Assembly (NCBI GenBank): GCA_900556485.1
Contig: USOX01000007.1
Location: 57,222 to 121,221, forward strand
Length of the DNA: 64,000 bases
Direction of reading: 5' to 3'
DNA from: an uncultured Dysgonomonas sp.
GTDB lineage: Bacteria > Bacteroidota > Bacteroidia > Bacteroidales > Dysgonomonadaceae
Below the pieces are notes generated by a model. It saw nothing but the letters and a program-made list of their open reading frames with translations. It searched no databases and was not told where the DNA came from. The position numbers were made by a program, and so were the translations under genes. Shown here in pieces: positions 45,885 to 54,662 of the stretch (position 1 is its first letter; each line of letters starts with the position of its first letter).

Positions 45885-46058
45885 ATGAGCAGAAGGAGCG
45901 AACTAGAAAAAGAAATAGTGATAGCCAAAAAACGTATAGATGATGCACCCAAAGATACTCCACAAGATGTGATGCAAATTTGGATAAAGGAATTGGATGC
46001 ATTATCTGTCGAACTTAATAATTTGTATGATGATGATGAAAATGAATTTCCGGATTAA
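45885..46058 (+). CDS. Small charged coiled-coil protein (57 aa)
   Basis: This 57-residue ORF reads MSRRSELEKEIVIAKKRIDD at the start and ends DDDENEFPD. The first 20 and residues 27-48 are heptad-like helices, and the tail is acidic. It has its own likely promoter (45813-45820) and a textbook terminator 28 bases after the stop, which makes a real gene likely even though it is short. No family recognised; it is cytosolic by composition. Confidence 0.75.
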   Translation: MSRRSELEKEIVIAKKRIDDAPKDTPQDVMQIWIKELDALSVELNNLYDDDENEFPD

Positions 46059-46086
46059 TGTTATCTCTTATTCATCTGTGGTTTTG

Positions 46087-46115
46087 AAAGCTAAACTTCG
46101 ACAAGTTTAGCTTTT
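46087..46115 (+). terminator. Strong intrinsic terminator
   Basis: AAAGCTAAACTT pairs perfectly with AAGTTTAGCTTT around a CGAC tetraloop and runs into a T5 tract. It ends the transcript of the 57-residue gene. Confidence 0.88.
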
Positions 46116-46171
46116 TCTATAATTGTGACTAATATAATATGTTTGGCATATTATTTGTAGTTTCTTTTTGC

Positions 46172-46179
46172 TATTTTTG
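46172..46179 (+). promoter_or_regulatory. Probable mfd promoter (-7 box)
   Basis: TATTTTTG matches TAnnTTTG about 40 bases before the proposed TTG start of mfd. No well-spaced -33 TTTG. Confidence 0.4.
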
Positions 46180-46218
46180 TAAACCCAAAGAAACGAAAAG
46201 TAAACAAAATCTGCTACA

Positions 46219-49200
46219 TTGAAACTAACTGAATTACAGGACATATTCCAGTCTCATAAAAATATATTGGCAACTAATAAATCGTTGTTGTCATATCGTA
46301 ATATCTATGTAAAAGGACTACAGGGTTCATCATCCTCTATGTACTTTGCTGCTTTATTTAATAAAAGCACAGATAATCTATTGCTTATACTTAACGATCA
46401 GGAAAGTGCCGGGTATTTCTATCACGATCTGAATCAAATATTAGGATCGGATCAGGTATTGTTTTTCCCTTCGGCATATAAGAGGGCTATTAAGTATGGG
46501 CAAATAGATCCGGCAAATGAGATACTTCGTACTGAAGTAATGAGTAAAATGCAGGCTATAGGTCAGCGTTTTATTATAGTTACTTATCCGGAAGCATTGG
46601 GCGAAAAGGTGATTGCAAAAAGTATTCTGGAAAAGAATACGATCAATATAAGAGCTAATGAAGAAATAGACCGGAATTTTGTTTCAGAAATGTTAGATAC
46701 ATTCGGCTTCGAATATGTAGATTATGTTTACGAGCCGGGACAATATGCAATTCGTGGTAGTATATTGGATGTTTTTTCTTTCTCTTATGAGTTTCCCTAC
46801 CGTATCGACTTCTTTGGTGATGAGGTTAGTACTATCAGGACTTTCGATATAGAAACGCAATTATCTAAGGAGCGGTTAGAACAAATTCAGATAATACCTG
46901 ATTTACAAAAGTCTGATTTAGACAGGGATTCTCTGTTAAATTTGTTACCTTCTAACACAGTTCTCGGATTCAGGGACTTTACATGGGCTGAGGAGAAGAT
47001 AGAGTCTGTATATACAGATACTACACTCCTGGATAACCCCGAATATGAGAAAGATTTACAAAATAAACTAACAGCCAGAGAGGAATATACATCATTAGTG
47101 AAAAGCTTCAAACATCTGTATTTTGGAGCAAGAGCATATGGTGTGCCAGAAGTGATTATCGAATTCGATACAGATGTTCAACCTACATTTCATAAAAACT
47201 TCGACCTGATAAGCGAATCTTTTCATAATTTTATAGAAGATGGCTATAAGATTTTCATTCTGAGTGATAGCGAGAAGCAACATAAACGTCTCCAATCTAT
47301 ATTCGAAGATAGGGGAGATGATGTGCATTTTACTCCTGTGGAAAAAACCTTATCAGAAGGTTTTATAGATAAGGTGCTGAAAATATGCTGCTTTACCGAT
47401 CATCAGATATTCGACCGTTTTCATAAATATAACCTGAAATCAGATAAAGTCCGTTCAGGGAAATTTGCTTTATCTCTGAAAGAATTACAGCAGTTTCAGA
47501 TTGGTGATTATATTGTTCATATCGATCATGGTGTAGGGCAATTTGGAGGCTTGGTTCGTTCCGATATGAATGGAAAGATGCAGGAACTTATCAAGTTGAT
47601 ATATCTTAATAACGATTCTATCTTCGTATCACTACATTCACTTCATAAAATATCAAAATACAGGGGACGCGAAGGTGAGCCTCCACGCATCAATAAGCTT
47701 GGAACAGGAGCATGGAATAAAATAAAGGAAAAAACAAAAAGCAAGGTAAAAGACATTGCCCGCGATCTTATTCAGTTGTATGCAAAACGCCGTAAGGAAG
47801 AAGGATTCAGTTTTTCACCAGATTCTTTTCTGCAGCATGAATTGGAAGCTTCTTTTATTTATGAAGATACCCCTGATCAATTTAAAGCAACTACAGAAGT
47901 AAAACAGGATATGGAAAACCCTAAGCCTATGGATCGCTTGATTTGTGGTGATGTAGGTTTTGGTAAGACAGAGGTTTCTATTCGTGCGGCTTTTAAAGCG
48001 GTTGCGGATAATAAACAGGTTGCAGTATTGGTTCCTACAACTGTACTTGCATATCAACACTATCAGACCTTTAAAGAACGTTTGAAAGATTTTCCTTGCC
48101 GTGTCGAGTATATCAGCAGGGCACGTACATCGAATCAGGTGAAGAGCATTCTTTCGGATTTGAAAGATGGTAAAGTCGATATTCTTATCGGGACTCACCG
48201 TATAGTCGGTAAGGATATAGAGTTTAAAGATCTTGGTTTGTTGATTATAGACGAGGAACAAAAATTCGGTGTTGCGGTAAAAGAGAAATTGAAGCAAATG
48301 AAATCGAATGTGGATACCCTGACTATGACGGCTACACCTATTCCACGTACTTTACAGTTTTCTCTGATGGGTGCGAGGGATTTATCTGCAATTACTACGC
48401 CTCCGCCAAATCGCTACCCAATACAGACAGAAGTACATACTTTCGATCCGAATATAATACGGGAAGCTATAGAATTCGAAATGAGCCGTAATGGACAGGT
48501 CTTTTTTATAAACAACCGTATCAAGAATATATATGAGTTGGAGGATATAATTCGTCGCGAGGTGCCTGATGCCCGTGTTGTTGTTGGACATGGACAAATG
48601 GATCCAACGAAACTGGAAAATGTTATTATGGACTTTGTAAATCATGAATACGATGTATTGATTGCAACTTCGATAATAGAATCGGGTATAGATATACCCA
48701 ATGCTAATACTATAATTATAAATAATGCCCAGAATTTCGGACTTAGCGATCTGCATCAATTACGTGGACGTGTAGGACGTAGTAATAAGAAGGCATTTGC
48801 TTATTTGCTTGCCCCTCCTTTACATACACTTACTCCGGAGGCAAGAAGACGTTTACAAGCTATTGAAAACTTTTCAGAGTTGGGCCATGGTATTCATATC
48901 GCAATGCAGGATTTGGATATCAGAGGTGCAGGAAACTTGCTAGGTGCAGAACAAAGCGGATTTATTGCCGATTTAGGATATGAAGTTTACCAAAAGATAT
49001 TGATAGAAGCAGTCAGTGAACTTAAGAATGAAGAGTTTGCAGATATCTATCACGAAGCAGAAGGCAACGAAAAGATAGCCGGAGATAACTTTGTAGATGA
49101 TGTACAAATAGAGAGCGACCTTGAGCTTTTGTTCGCAGCTACTTATATACCAAACGATTCGGAGCGTATTACACTATATCGCGAACTGGATAATATGGAG

Positions 49201-49548
49201 AAAGAGATTGATATTCTCAAATTCAAGGAGCGGTTAGAAGACCGATTTGGTAAAATTCCACCCGAAGGGCGCGAACTTATAATGGTTGTGCGTTTACGAT
49301 CTTTGGCAAAAACATTAGGAATTGAGAAAGTGGTATTGAAGAGTGGACGAATGAGTCTATTTCTTATTTCTAACCCTGAGTCGCCATATTATCAGTCGAA
49401 AGCATTTGATAAACTATTGACTTATATACAGAAATATCCACGAAGCTGCGAACTGAAAGAACGGAATGGAAAACGTTCGGTCAGTATCCAACATATTCCA
49501 AATGTAGAAACAGCATGTATGGCTTTGACTGAGATAATAGGAGAGTAA
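46219..49548 (+). CDS. mfd: Transcription-repair coupling factor
   Basis: The 1109-residue translocase releases stalled RNA polymerase and recruits UvrA. It has a UvrB-like N-terminal region (DVFSFSYEFPYRIDFFGDEV, about 186-205; piece PYRIDFFGDEV), an RNA-polymerase-interacting CarD-like domain (IGDYIVHIDHGVGQF near 428-442), Walker A GDVGFGKTE near 577, DEEQ box IIDEEQKFGV near 676, helicase motif VI (QLRGRVGRS near 853) and a C-terminal regulatory domain. The apparent start is TTG at 46219 (MKLTELQDIF); the next ATG would remove about 35 residues. Length is normal for Bacteroidetes. Confidence 0.95.
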   Translation: MKLTELQDIFQSHKNILATNKSLLSYRNIYVKGLQGSSSSMYFAALFNKSTDNLLLILNDQESAGYFYHDLNQILGSDQVLFFPSAYKRAIKYGQIDPANEILRTEVMSKMQAIGQRFIIVTYPEALGEKVIAKSILEKNTINIRANEEIDRNFVSEMLDTFGFEYVDYVYEPGQYAIRGSILDVFSFSYEFPYRIDFFGDEVSTIRTFDIETQLSKERLEQIQIIPDLQKSDLDRDSLLNLLPSNTVLGFRDFTWAEEKIESVYTDTTLLDNPEYEKDLQNKLTAREEYTSLVKSFKHLYFGARAYGVPEVIIEFDTDVQPTFHKNFDLISESFHNFIEDGYKIFILSDSEKQHKRLQSIFEDRGDDVHFTPVEKTLSEGFIDKVLKICCFTDHQIFDRFHKYNLKSDKVRSGKFALSLKELQQFQIGDYIVHIDHGVGQFGGLVRSDMNGKMQELIKLIYLNNDSIFVSLHSLHKISKYRGREGEPPRINKLGTGAWNKIKEKTKSKVKDIARDLIQLYAKRRKEEGFSFSPDSFLQHELEASFIYEDTPDQFKATTEVKQDMENPKPMDRLICGDVGFGKTEVSIRAAFKAVADNKQVAVLVPTTVLAYQHYQTFKERLKDFPCRVEYISRARTSNQVKSILSDLKDGKVDILIGTHRIVGKDIEFKDLGLLIIDEEQKFGVAVKEKLKQMKSNVDTLTMTATPIPRTLQFSLMGARDLSAITTPPPNRYPIQTEVHTFDPNIIREAIEFEMSRNGQVFFINNRIKNIYELEDIIRREVPDARVVVGHGQMDPTKLENVIMDFVNHEYDVLIATSIIESGIDIPNANTIIINNAQNFGLSDLHQLRGRVGRSNKKAFAYLLAPPLHTLTPEARRRLQAIENFSELGHGIHIAMQDLDIRGAGNLLGAEQSGFIADLGYEVYQKILIEAVSELKNEEFADIYHEAEGNEKIAGDNFVDDVQIESDLELLFAATYIPNDSERITLYRELDNMEKEIDILKFKERLEDRFGKIPPEGRELIMVVRLRSLAKTLGIEKVVLKSGRMSLFLISNPESPYYQSKAFDKLLTYIQKYPRSCELKERNGKRSVSIQHIPNVETACMALTEIIGE

Positions 49549-49653
49549 GTTTTAATTCAATATAGCGCATCAAATTTCTGTGTTACTCAACTTGCTTTAG
49601 TAGATAATATCACTATATTGCACAGGAAAGTAAAAATAGTAACATTAACTAAC

Positions 49654-50640
49654 ATGACACACGAAACTTTATTAAAGAAATTAGAACAACTGCATGTTGA
49701 TGGTAAGCACGAAAAAATAGTAGAATTGCTGCTTGCTATACCGCAAAACGAACGGGATTATAATCTGACAGGTTTATTGGCAAGGGCACTTAATAACATT
49801 AACCGGTACGAAGAAGCTCTTCATCTTTTGGAAACTATACGCGATCAAGGGAAGGAAGATTACTGCTGGCATTTTAGGATGGGGTATTCGCTGTATTATA
49901 TTGATGGACGCGAAACAGAAGCTATCCCTTATCTAGAGCGTGCTATCGAACTTGGTGATGATTACCCGTCTACTTACGAGTTATTACATGATGCTCGGTC
50001 ATATCTTGACGATGAAGAATCTTCCGACTCAGAGGTAGATGATATGTCTTTTACTCCTAAAGGGTTTGCCGTTTTATCACTAAATATGCGTTTACAGCCT
50101 AAACATCGTGGAACTATTGAGGATGGGTTAGATTTCATGCTTCGTAGCAAAGGTTTAGGATGTATCAGTGGCGGAGGTACATTAACATCTTCGGAAGGGG
50201 AACCTGAATCGTGTGACATTGATATTGATCTTGTCGAAGATTCGGAAGAAGTACGGCAACAACTTCGCTCTATTGCTGAAAAAATAGAGGTGGCGAAAGG
50301 TTCGATATTAAGGTATCGTTCAATTGGAGAAAACAAGGAATCTTCCGGATATGATATAGAATATCCTGCCGGCCAAATGGAAGGGCTTGCTGTATACATC
50401 AACGGAACTGACCTGCCGGATGAAGTCTATGAAAATTATGACATTAAAGAGGTACTTGATAAATTACTGAATATTCTTAGGTCAAATGGGGCATTTATTT
50501 ATAGTTACTGGAATGGGCCAAAAGAAGTAGCTTTGTATTTTTATGGTGAAGGAGGCTATGATATGATGTTAGAAAAAGTAACTCCATTTCTGAAAGAACA
50601 TCCGCTTTGCCAGCAGTGCAGAACTGTTCGTATTGCATAA
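49654..50640 (+). CDS. TPR-containing protein of unknown function
   Basis: The 328-residue protein starts with tetratricopeptide-like helices (about 1-125; ARALNNINRYEEALHLLETI and AIPYLERAIELGDDYPSTYELL as pieces) followed by a separate domain (about 135-325) beginning GFAVLSLNMRLQPKHRG, which I do not recognise. The frame is open from a TTG at 49618, but the ATG at 49654 gives a natural start (MTHETLLKKLEQL). No signal peptide. It follows mfd by 105 bases and ends at a strong terminator. Confidence 0.75.
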   Translation: MTHETLLKKLEQLHVDGKHEKIVELLLAIPQNERDYNLTGLLARALNNINRYEEALHLLETIRDQGKEDYCWHFRMGYSLYYIDGRETEAIPYLERAIELGDDYPSTYELLHDARSYLDDEESSDSEVDDMSFTPKGFAVLSLNMRLQPKHRGTIEDGLDFMLRSKGLGCISGGGTLTSSEGEPESCDIDIDLVEDSEEVRQQLRSIAEKIEVAKGSILRYRSIGENKESSGYDIEYPAGQMEGLAVYINGTDLPDEVYENYDIKEVLDKLLNILRSNGAFIYSYWNGPKEVALYFYGEGGYDMMLEKVTPFLKEHPLCQQCRTVRIA

Positions 50641-50651
50641 ATAAAAACAAT

Positions 50652-50696
50652 AAAAAATAGCCTGCTTAAATTTATTTTTAAGCAGGCTATTTTTTT
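50652..50696. terminator. Bidirectional intrinsic terminator
   Basis: ATAGCCTGCTTAAA pairs with TTTAAGCAGGCTAT, flanked by A and T tracts that give a T run on either strand. It lies between the convergent TPR gene and the S46 peptidase gene and serves both. Confidence 0.93.
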
Positions 50697-50713
50697 ATTA
50701 TCCTGAAATTTTC

Positions 50714-52834
50714 TTATTTAATAATTTTCAGTTCATTTATAAGTCTCGGACATTTCATTATCTTGTCTATTGTATAGAGTACATAACGAATATCAACACT
50801 TATCATTCTTTGAACTTCAGGCTCGAATACAATATCACCACTCAAGGCATCCCAGTTACCATCGAAAGCTAAACCAATAAGCTCCGCCTGTCCATTAAAT
50901 ACCGGACTACCGGAATTCCCTCCTGTAATATCATTATTTGATAAGAAGTTTACATGCATTTTGCCATCAGGAGCAGCGTATTCGCCAAAATTACCAGCTT
51001 TCAGATCATCAAGAATATACTCTTGAACGCCAAACTCAGGGTCATTTGGTTTTTGTTTGTCTAATACCCCTTGCGAAGTAGAATAATAGTCATATATAAC
51101 GGCATCAGCAGGTTTGTAACCGCCAATAGAACCATAGCTTAGACGTTGAGTGAAGTTTGCATCCGGCGAAAAAGCTTTCTCAGGTTCCATCTCCATTAAT
51201 CCTGCCATAAACAAGCGTTCACCTTTCGAAATTTGCGGATAATAAGGAGCGGATGCTTTACGCAGTAAATCCAGACAAGGTTCCATTCCCTTTGCAAATT
51301 CGAAAGCCGGGTCTTTCAGAATGTCTTTTTCTTTGCCATTCTTTATCAGATTTATGACACCATCTAGAGAGGTTAATTTGGTATTTTTATAGAACCATTC
51401 GGCGTATTTATCATAATCGCCTTTAAATTTCTTGTTTATAGTTTCGTATACAGATGGTAAATATTCGGCAGGAACATTGTCTGCATAAATCTTTAGTAAC
51501 ACAGGCATAACTTTACGGTCGAGAGTTGGCTCATAATCTTTATATTGGTTAGAAAGCCTTCCTCTTAAAGCATCCTCAGCATCCTCTTTTTCATTCTTAT
51601 TTACATACATGGCAGTGCTGGCAAATCTAATGATTTCTATACCATTGTAGAATGTTTCGAAGAAGTAAGTTTGTATTTTAGTTACATCCATAGTTGATGT
51701 ATATCCATCTTTAAGCATCGATAACACTTCTCCATATTTAGCATTGTTACCGGAAGTGTTTACCCATTGGGTAAATTTGTTCTCAAGTTTTTCTTTATCT
51801 TCTATTACACCCAGATTGGCGATAGCAGCATTCATTCCCATTGCATTCTTCCAATAGTTAGAACTTCCTGCATATTTATTGGCATATTTGATACGAATTG
51901 CATCACTGGCATTCATAGCCTCTCTCCATATATCTTGTTTTGCTCCGCGCACCTCAATACGTGGCTTATGTTCCGATTCTACCATTTGTGTGATACCCCA
52001 TGACGACATATATCTTTCTGTACTTCCCGGGTAACCGATGGTCATAGAATAATCTTTTTCCTTAAAACCTTTTATAGATACAGGTACAGAATATTTTGGT
52101 CTGTAGGGCACATTATCAGGACTGTAGCTTGTCGCCTGATTATCTTTGTCAGCATATACACGGAATACAGAGAAGTCTCCTGTATGGCGTGGCCACATCC
52201 AGTTATCGGTCTCACCACCGAATTTACCAACAGACGAAGGTGGTGTAAATACCAACCTTACATCGCGGAATATATCATATATTACAGCATAGTATTTGTT
52301 GTGCGAGTAGAACGGAACTACTTGTGCACGAATAAAATCATTGTCTTTATATTTCTCTAAATAAACTTCAGTTAATGAGTCTATTTTGGCATCACGGGTT
52401 TCCTCGTTATCATCGGGAAGGATTGTAGAGGTCACAAAATCTGTAACATCTTCTGTTTTCTGTAGGAAAGCAATTATTAAACCTTCGGCAGGAAGTTCTT
52501 CTGCAAATGATTGGCTAACAAAGCCATCTTTCAGATAGTCATGTTCTACAGAGCTAAGTTTCTGTATATTGCCATATCCGCAATGGTGGTTGGTGAAGAT
52601 CAATCCTTGATCCGAAACAGCGACTCCGGTACAACCGCCTCCAAATATTACTACTGCATCCTTTAATGATGGGTTTGTTTCACTATAAATACTGTCGATA
52701 GGGAATGTGAAGCCCAATTCTTGCATCCGGGCAGCACTTTGTTTGTTCAATTCTTTCAGCAGCCACATACCTTCATCAGCTTTGACTATAAGGGCTGATA
52801 GAAGAAGCACTGAAAATAAAAATAGTTTTTTCAT
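50714..52834 (-). CDS. S46 family dipeptidyl-peptidase, DPP7-like
   Basis: The 706-residue exported protease has a signal peptide (about 1-19, ending VKA) and the S46 features: DEGMWLL at the mature start, chymotrypsin-like GCTGVAVSDQGLIFTNHHCGYG with the catalytic His near 84, and GGNSGSPVF with the catalytic Ser near 641. In this family the residue 18 positions after that Ser separates DPP11 (Arg, prefers acidic P1) from DPP7 (Gly, prefers hydrophobic P1). Here it is Gly (FDGNW), so a DPP7-like specificity is inferred. It supplies dipeptides from peptides in the periplasm. Confidence 0.93.
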   Translation of the reverse strand: MKKLFLFSVLLLSALIVKADEGMWLLKELNKQSAARMQELGFTFPIDSIYSETNPSLKDAVVIFGGGCTGVAVSDQGLIFTNHHCGYGNIQKLSSVEHDYLKDGFVSQSFAEELPAEGLIIAFLQKTEDVTDFVTSTILPDDNEETRDAKIDSLTEVYLEKYKDNDFIRAQVVPFYSHNKYYAVIYDIFRDVRLVFTPPSSVGKFGGETDNWMWPRHTGDFSVFRVYADKDNQATSYSPDNVPYRPKYSVPVSIKGFKEKDYSMTIGYPGSTERYMSSWGITQMVESEHKPRIEVRGAKQDIWREAMNASDAIRIKYANKYAGSSNYWKNAMGMNAAIANLGVIEDKEKLENKFTQWVNTSGNNAKYGEVLSMLKDGYTSTMDVTKIQTYFFETFYNGIEIIRFASTAMYVNKNEKEDAEDALRGRLSNQYKDYEPTLDRKVMPVLLKIYADNVPAEYLPSVYETINKKFKGDYDKYAEWFYKNTKLTSLDGVINLIKNGKEKDILKDPAFEFAKGMEPCLDLLRKASAPYYPQISKGERLFMAGLMEMEPEKAFSPDANFTQRLSYGSIGGYKPADAVIYDYYSTSQGVLDKQKPNDPEFGVQEYILDDLKAGNFGEYAAPDGKMHVNFLSNNDITGGNSGSPVFNGQAELIGLAFDGNWDALSGDIVFEPEVQRMISVDIRYVLYTIDKIMKCPRLINELKIIK

Positions 52835-52914
52835 AAATATTTAATAATTGTTTTAATTGAAAACGTTTGAGAAGTGAAAAATGTTGGTTTTAAGAGTCTA
52901 ATGAAGTCTTTTAA

Positions 52915-54429
52915 TTATTGTCTCTTTCGGAAATACTTACCAATAACAGGAATCTCTTTCAATGGTAAATCGCGTTTTACTATAATACCTGCAAATAAAA
53001 TCAGGAATGCAGTACGATACGTAAGTCTTAGTATTTCATTGTCTATTTGTGGATACATAGCTGCTGCATAGAATACAGCGGCTAAAAAGAAGTATAAAGC
53101 AATGTTTTTTATATCATATTTTATTGGGAAATATTTTTGTCCTATAAAGTAGGATATCCCCATTATTATCAGATTACTTATCAGTGTCGCCCATGCACTG
53201 GCTATATATCCATACATTGGAACAAAAATAATATTTATAGCTACCTGCAAAATACAACCTAAAACAGAGAAATAAGAACCATATTTAGTTTTATCTGTCA
53301 GTTTATACCAAACCGAGAGATTGAAATACACACCAAATAATATTTCGCCCATCATGGCAATAGGGAGTATATTGAGTCCTACTGCATAGTCTTTTCCTAT
53401 TAGGGTCATGAGGTAGCTTATGATATCTATATAGAACATCATGCCAAGAAATAGTATCAAAGCAAAGATGATAAAGAATTTCATTGCATCGGCATATGGC
53501 TTGGTATCGTTACTTTCCTTGTTCTTCCCAAAAAAGAAGGGCTCGTAGGCATATCGGAATGCCTGTATGAACATTGTAATAACAACAGTAATTTTAATGC
53601 AAGCAGTATAGATACCTAATTGACGGTCGGCTTCAACAGTGCTTTCAAATATATAAGGATATACCAGTTGGGCTACCGATTGGCTGACAACTCCGGCTAT
53701 AGCTAGTATTAATAAAGGGAATGAGTATTTTAACATTCGCTTCAATAATGCTTTATCGAAGTTGAATTTTAAACCCTTCATCGTTGTTGGCACTAATAGG
53801 ATCAACACTGTTAAGGTAGACAGTAGATTGGCTAAGAAAATATAACCGATGCCAATATTAGGGTGGTAAAACTTATTAAAGAAAAAGTCGGGAAATGTTT
53901 TATATATCCAAGGATAGATGACAAGGAAAAATATATTGAAGAATATATTAGAAAAGATAAATATCAGTTTAAGAGAGGCAAACCGCATTGGCCTTTTTTT
54001 ATAGCGCAGGTAGGCAAAAGGTACTGTCATAAAAGCATCCATAGCTACAACGATGGCCATAATGCTGAGATGTTCTCTATGTTCAGTATATTTTAAAAAT
54101 TCTGATATGGGGACTATAAAGGTGAAACATAGTAGAATAAATAGAAGGGAGGTGCTTGCCAGAGATATTAATGACGTAGAATAAACTTTATCAGGATCTT
54201 CATCTTTCTTATTCATAAACCGGAAAAATCCGGTTTCCATACCATAGGTTAATAGAACAAGTAATAGTGCAGTAATTCCGAAAATCCGGCTGACTTGTCC
54301 GAATTCGTTAGGTGTAAAAAGATAGGCATGAAGAGGGAATAAACACCAGTTAAGGAAACGTCCCAGAATGCTGCTTATACCATATATAGCAGTATCTTTT
54401 GCTAAACTCTTCATTCCACTTCCAGCCAT
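52915..54429 (-). CDS. Oligosaccharide flippase (Wzx/MATE-like)
   Basis: The 504-residue protein has about 14 membrane segments and the polysaccharide-transporter layout: a short amphipathic start (MKSLAKDTAIYGISSILGRFL), a cytoplasmic KKDEDPDKVYS loop, and an internal LGIYTACIKITVVITMF region. Such proteins flip lipid-linked oligosaccharides across the inner membrane. No glycosyltransferase cluster adjoins it here, so the substrate is unknown. A -7 box (TACTTTTG on the minus strand) is at 54449-54456. Confidence 0.88.
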   Translation of the reverse strand: MAGSGMKSLAKDTAIYGISSILGRFLNWCLFPLHAYLFTPNEFGQVSRIFGITALLLVLLTYGMETGFFRFMNKKDEDPDKVYSTSLISLASTSLLFILLCFTFIVPISEFLKYTEHREHLSIMAIVVAMDAFMTVPFAYLRYKKRPMRFASLKLIFIFSNIFFNIFFLVIYPWIYKTFPDFFFNKFYHPNIGIGYIFLANLLSTLTVLILLVPTTMKGLKFNFDKALLKRMLKYSFPLLILAIAGVVSQSVAQLVYPYIFESTVEADRQLGIYTACIKITVVITMFIQAFRYAYEPFFFGKNKESNDTKPYADAMKFFIIFALILFLGMMFYIDIISYLMTLIGKDYAVGLNILPIAMMGEILFGVYFNLSVWYKLTDKTKYGSYFSVLGCILQVAINIIFVPMYGYIASAWATLISNLIIMGISYFIGQKYFPIKYDIKNIALYFFLAAVFYAAAMYPQIDNEILRLTYRTAFLILFAGIIVKRDLPLKEIPVIGKYFRKRQ

Positions 54430-54448
54430 GTTCTTCTCAATTTGGCTA

Positions 54449-54456
54449 CAAAAGTA
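54449..54456 (-). promoter_or_regulatory. Probable flippase promoter (-7 box)
   Basis: The minus strand reads TACTTTTG, matching TAnnTTTG, 20 bases before the ATG. No clear -33 element; the repeat at 54475-54556 lies just upstream. Confidence 0.5.
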
Positions 54457-54474
54457 GTAAAAATAGTGTAGATA

Positions 54475-54556
54475 GTTATGAATTATGAGTTATGAATTAT
54501 ATGACAAACGATTCTAACAACTCATCATCCTTAATTCATAATTCATAACTCATAAC
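54475..54556. repeat. TTATGAATTATGA inverted repeat
   Basis: The left arm (54475-54499) is built of TTATGAATTATGAG units. The right arm (about 54532-54556) is their near-exact reverse complement, around a 32-base centre. It could form a long hairpin. A related element is at 38369-38447. Confidence 0.6.
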
Positions 54557-54624
54557 CACCTGAATTAGGTGTTTGTGCAACTATAAAAAACGGCTGTGGA
54601 TGCTATATTTTCCATATTAAAAGC

Positions 54625-54632
54625 TAACTTTG
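54625..54632 (+). promoter_or_regulatory. Probable acyl-CoA ligase promoter (-7 box)
   Basis: TAACTTTG matches TAnnTTTG about 30 bases before the ATG of the ligase. No clear -33 element. Confidence 0.45.
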
Positions 54633-54662
54633 CATCAATAAGAATCAATTAATAAGACTCCC

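Noticed and set aside
47815..48297. A 160-codon minus-strand frame inside mfd
   Set aside because: It lies wholly within the helicase core of mfd and has a composition typical of an antisense shadow.
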